Shown here: positions 61,865-64,000 of the stretch, in pieces | Position numbering within the stretch: position 1 is the first letter of the stretch | Layout of the letters: each line of letters begins with the position of its first letter | Origin: DAIDKA01 sp036521075 | GTDB taxonomy: Bacteria > Pseudomonadota > Gammaproteobacteria > Steroidobacterales > Steroidobacteraceae | Reading direction: 5' to 3' | Length of the DNA: 64,000 bases | NCBI GenBank assembly: GCA_036521075.1 | Contig: DATDIL010000098.1 | Coordinates: forward strand, 1-64,000 | Program-made: the position numbers and the translations under genes | Notes under the pieces: generated by a model | Databases searched by the model: none | Seen by the model: the letters and a program-made list of their open reading frames with translations, nothing else | Told to the model about the DNA's origin: nothing

Positions 61865-63337
61865 ATGGGTAGCCGCATCCTCACGTTGTCCTGCGCCGCC
61901 ATGGTCGGCGGCTGCACCGTGGGCCCAATCTTCACGCCACCCGTGCCGCCGGCGGCATCGAGTTATATCGCGGAAGACTCGCGCCGTGGCGGCGCCCAGA
62001 CCGCGACCGCTGCGCAGCACGTCGCACTCGGACAGGAGATTGCAGGCGATTGGTGGAATCTTTTCGGTTCCGATCCCATCAACGGCATCGTCCGACAGGC
62101 GGTCGCACACAATAGAACGCTCGCCGCATCCGCGGCGACACTTGCCCAGGCTCAGGAGCTGGCGCGGGCACAGTCGGGGACGCGTTATCCCCAGGTGGGG
62201 TTGACCGCGGGCACGGGGCGCCAGAAATACGGCGACGAGTTTCTGGGTGGTTTTTTCGATCTGCCGCCCTTTACCTACTATGCCGTCGGCCCAACTGTCA
62301 GCTACACGCTGGATTATACCGGGGGTGTCGCGCGCGGCGTCGAGCAGCAGTACGCGCTTGCAGAGGTAAGAAAGCACCAGCTCGAGGCGGCGTACCTCAC
62401 AGTGACCGGACAGGCTGTCATGCAAGCACTCGCCATCGCTTCAGCCCGGGCGCAGATCACCACCCTGGAGACCATCCTCGGTCAGGACCGCGATAATCTG
62501 CAGTTGGTGCAGACTGCCTTTGACGACGGGTCGGTTGCGCGCATCGATGTCGTGAGTGCCCGCAGTCAAATTGCAAACGATATGGCCCTGTTGCCGCCCT
62601 TGCGCCAAGAGCTCACCAAGGCCCATCACGCCCTCTCGGTGGTACTCGGGCAACCCCCCGCGAACGCGTTGCCTGCCGACGTCGAACTCAGTCAGCTCAA
62701 GTTGCCGCTCGAATTACCCGTGAGCTTGCCCTCGGAGCTTGCGCATCGCCGACCCGACATTCTCGCCGCCGAGGCGCAATTGCATGCGGCGACCAGTGCA
62801 GTCGGTATTGCCGAGTCGAATCTGTACCCGAAAATTCAGCTCACCGCCACGCTCGGACAACAGGCGGTCAAGGCCGGCCAGCTGTTTGATTCCGCCGATA
62901 CCGCGTGGAGCGTTCTGTCGGGTCTGACAATGCCGCTCTTTGATGGCGGCACGCTTCGTGCCGAGAAACGCGCAGCGGTCGAGGCCATGCATGCTGCCGC
63001 GGCCACCTATCAGCAGACCGTGCTCGAGGCGTTCGGGCAAGTTGCGGACATGCTGGAGGCCTTGGACCACGATACCGAGCAACTCGATGCGCAGGGTCAG
63101 GCGCAGCAGGCGGCGCAGAGCACCCTCGAGCTTGCGCGGGCCAGCTATGCGGAAGGAAACACGGGGGTACTCCAGGTCCTGGATGCCGAGCGTTCATACC
63201 AACAGGCGCGCCTCGGCTACGTCAGGGCAGTGGCGCAACGCTATCTTGATACGGTGCAGCTGTTTCTGGCCCTGGGCGGTACCAGTCCGCAAGCTGGCGG
63301 ATATACTGGCACCCGTCCCACCGGGAATGAAAAGTAA
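61865..63337 (+). CDS. NodT-type outer-membrane efflux lipoprotein of the emr operon
   Basis: TolC-like channel of 490 residues with a lipobox AAMVGGCTVGPIF and the family opening VGPIFTPPVPP, WWNLFGSDPINGIV and PSELAHRRPDILAAEAQLHAA. The second repeat has GIAESNLYPKIQLTATLGQ and LFDGGTLRAEKRAAVE. It starts two bases after emrB and is the second such channel in the window. E. coli EmrAB uses the unlinked TolC, so a dedicated channel gene makes this operon self-sufficient. Confidence 0.91.
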   Translation: MGSRILTLSCAAMVGGCTVGPIFTPPVPPAASSYIAEDSRRGGAQTATAAQHVALGQEIAGDWWNLFGSDPINGIVRQAVAHNRTLAASAATLAQAQELARAQSGTRYPQVGLTAGTGRQKYGDEFLGGFFDLPPFTYYAVGPTVSYTLDYTGGVARGVEQQYALAEVRKHQLEAAYLTVTGQAVMQALAIASARAQITTLETILGQDRDNLQLVQTAFDDGSVARIDVVSARSQIANDMALLPPLRQELTKAHHALSVVLGQPPANALPADVELSQLKLPLELPVSLPSELAHRRPDILAAEAQLHAATSAVGIAESNLYPKIQLTATLGQQAVKAGQLFDSADTAWSVLSGLTMPLFDGGTLRAEKRAAVEAMHAAAATYQQTVLEAFGQVADMLEALDHDTEQLDAQGQAQQAAQSTLELARASYAEGNTGVLQVLDAERSYQQARLGYVRAVAQRYLDTVQLFLALGGTSPQAGGYTGTRPTGNEK

Positions 63338-63787
63338 GTGGAGGCCCAATTGAAATGTCCAAAATGTCAGACCGATCTTACGCCCACGATTCGGCACAAG
63401 ATCAAGGTCAACTACTGCCAATCATGTAAAGGCATGTGGCTGGAGCATGCGGAACTCGATCAACTGGAGGATGAGGTCTTCGACTTCGGCGAACACGCCA
63501 AGGGGACACTGGTCGCGAGTTCCACTGCGACAGCGGATAAATGCCCTGAATGTAACGCGCTGCTCACTAAATTCAGGTACCGGTTCTATGATCTGGAAAT
63601 GGAGCTATGCGAGAACCAGCACGGGTACTGGTTAAGCGAGGACGAGGACACAAGGGTCTTGGAACTGATGAAGGCAGAGGAAGCGCATCTGCAGAGAAAA
63701 CTGCGTGCCGAAGACCAGTGGGTTGCGACTCTAAGACAAATGCGCTCGCATTCGTTTCTCAGCAAGGTTCGGGATCTGTTTCATTAG
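63338..63787 (+). CDS. TFIIB-type zinc-ribbon protein
   Basis: A 149-residue protein with two zinc-ribbon halves: CPKC (7-10) with CQSCKGMWLEHAELDQLE, and CPECNALL with a lone cysteine in LCENQHGYWLSEDE. This is the zf-TFIIB pattern of small bacterial proteins of unknown role. The second half has lost one cysteine of its second knuckle (LCEN), so it may bind zinc less well. A charged helical tail follows. GTG start directly at the emr lipoprotein stop. Confidence 0.82.
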   Translation: MEAQLKCPKCQTDLTPTIRHKIKVNYCQSCKGMWLEHAELDQLEDEVFDFGEHAKGTLVASSTATADKCPECNALLTKFRYRFYDLEMELCENQHGYWLSEDEDTRVLELMKAEEAHLQRKLRAEDQWVATLRQMRSHSFLSKVRDLFH

Positions 63788-63800
63788 GCGATGCACCGTG

Positions 63801-64000
63801 ATGAACAGGTCCTGCCTTCTCATGAGAATAATCGCGGCCTGTGCGCCTTGGCTGGTTCTGTGCGCTCCAGCCATGGGCCAGACGGCCGGCCATGACCCGC
63901 AAGGCAAAGTGGTCGGCCTTGCCTTCGTCGGGCGCATGGTCGCGGACCTCGACCAATCCGTGGCGTTCTACAAGGCCATTGGATTCAGCCAGGATCCCAC
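63801..64000 (+). CDS. Exported VOC/glyoxalase-like protein (partial, runs off the window)
   Basis: The first 66 codons of a gene cut by the window end. It begins with a signal peptide (RIIAACAPWLVLCAPAMG) and then VVGLAFVGRMVADLDQSVAFYKAIGF, the start of a vicinal-oxygen-chelate fold with the usual V-x-D-L-x-x-S-x-x-F-Y pattern. The function cannot be told from the first motif alone. It lies 13 bases after the zinc-ribbon gene and could be co-transcribed. Confidence 0.75.
   Translation, partial: MNRSCLLMRIIAACAPWLVLCAPAMGQTAGHDPQGKVVGLAFVGRMVADLDQSVAFYKAIGFSQDP

Overview
The window is a GC-rich chromosomal segment that most likely comes from a gammaproteobacterium. The first eight genes (acpP-fabF-pabB-pabC-mltG-tmk-holB-pilZ) keep the gene order typical of that class. 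The mixture of SnoaL, DUF6152, Rieske-remnant and efflux genes is compatible with a Nevskiales/Steroidobacterales-like soil or water bacterium, but that lineage is an inference from context. I see no rRNA, tRNA, CRISPR array, prophage or insertion sequence. Coding density is very high and many neighbouring genes overlap by 4 bases.

Layout. 62-6817 (+): fatty-acid synthesis, folate (p-aminobenzoate) synthesis, peptidoglycan processing and replication housekeeping genes. 6830-12313: an exported lipoprotein-like protein, a cyclic-nucleotide/rhodanese protein, a FadJ-type beta-oxidation enzyme, an EEP-family phosphodiesterase, a small TIR-like (DUF1863) protein and a small conserved hypothetical. 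12314-12680 is an AT-rich non-coding stretch. 12681-16402 (+): an orphan TatA followed by three exported proteins, one of them a triple SnoaL-like protein. 16411-17192: a TetR regulator, a probable operator and a broken remnant of a Rieske oxygenase gene. 17276-26269 (+): a complete MdtABC-type RND efflux operon with its own outer-membrane lipoprotein. 26318-29189: a hydrolase, an exported quinone-oxidoreductase-like protein, a DUF5062 protein and a methyltransferase.

29197-41087 (-) is the main energy block. It is a continuous, largely overlapping operon actABCDEF - small membrane protein - SCO - cytochrome oxidase subunits II, I, III and IV. It encodes Alternative Complex III (quinol:cytochrome c oxidoreductase) together with an A2-type (YSHPAVY) caa3-like oxygen reductase, so electrons could go from quinol to oxygen within one supercomplex. 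41348-44447 (+) is a PqiABC/MCE lipid-transport operon. 44578-50319 (+) holds a small unknown protein, DNA ligase D, a GH15 glycosidase and an SDR oxidoreductase.

50232-57304 (-) is a six-gene operon in which every junction overlaps: a TPP enzyme, an enolase-superfamily dehydratase, a membrane protein with an internal duplication and repeated histidines, a gluconate-2-dehydrogenase-type small subunit, a GMC oxidoreductase and an SMP-30 lactonase. It reads as a sugar or sugar-acid oxidation pathway, with the membrane protein sitting where a cytochrome subunit would be expected. I consider it the best candidate for an undescribed system here. 57530-63787 (+): a second quinone-oxidoreductase-like enzyme, then a MarR-emrA-emrB-NodT efflux operon preceded by clear palindromes, and a zinc-ribbon protein. 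The window ends inside an exported VOC/glyoxalase-like protein.
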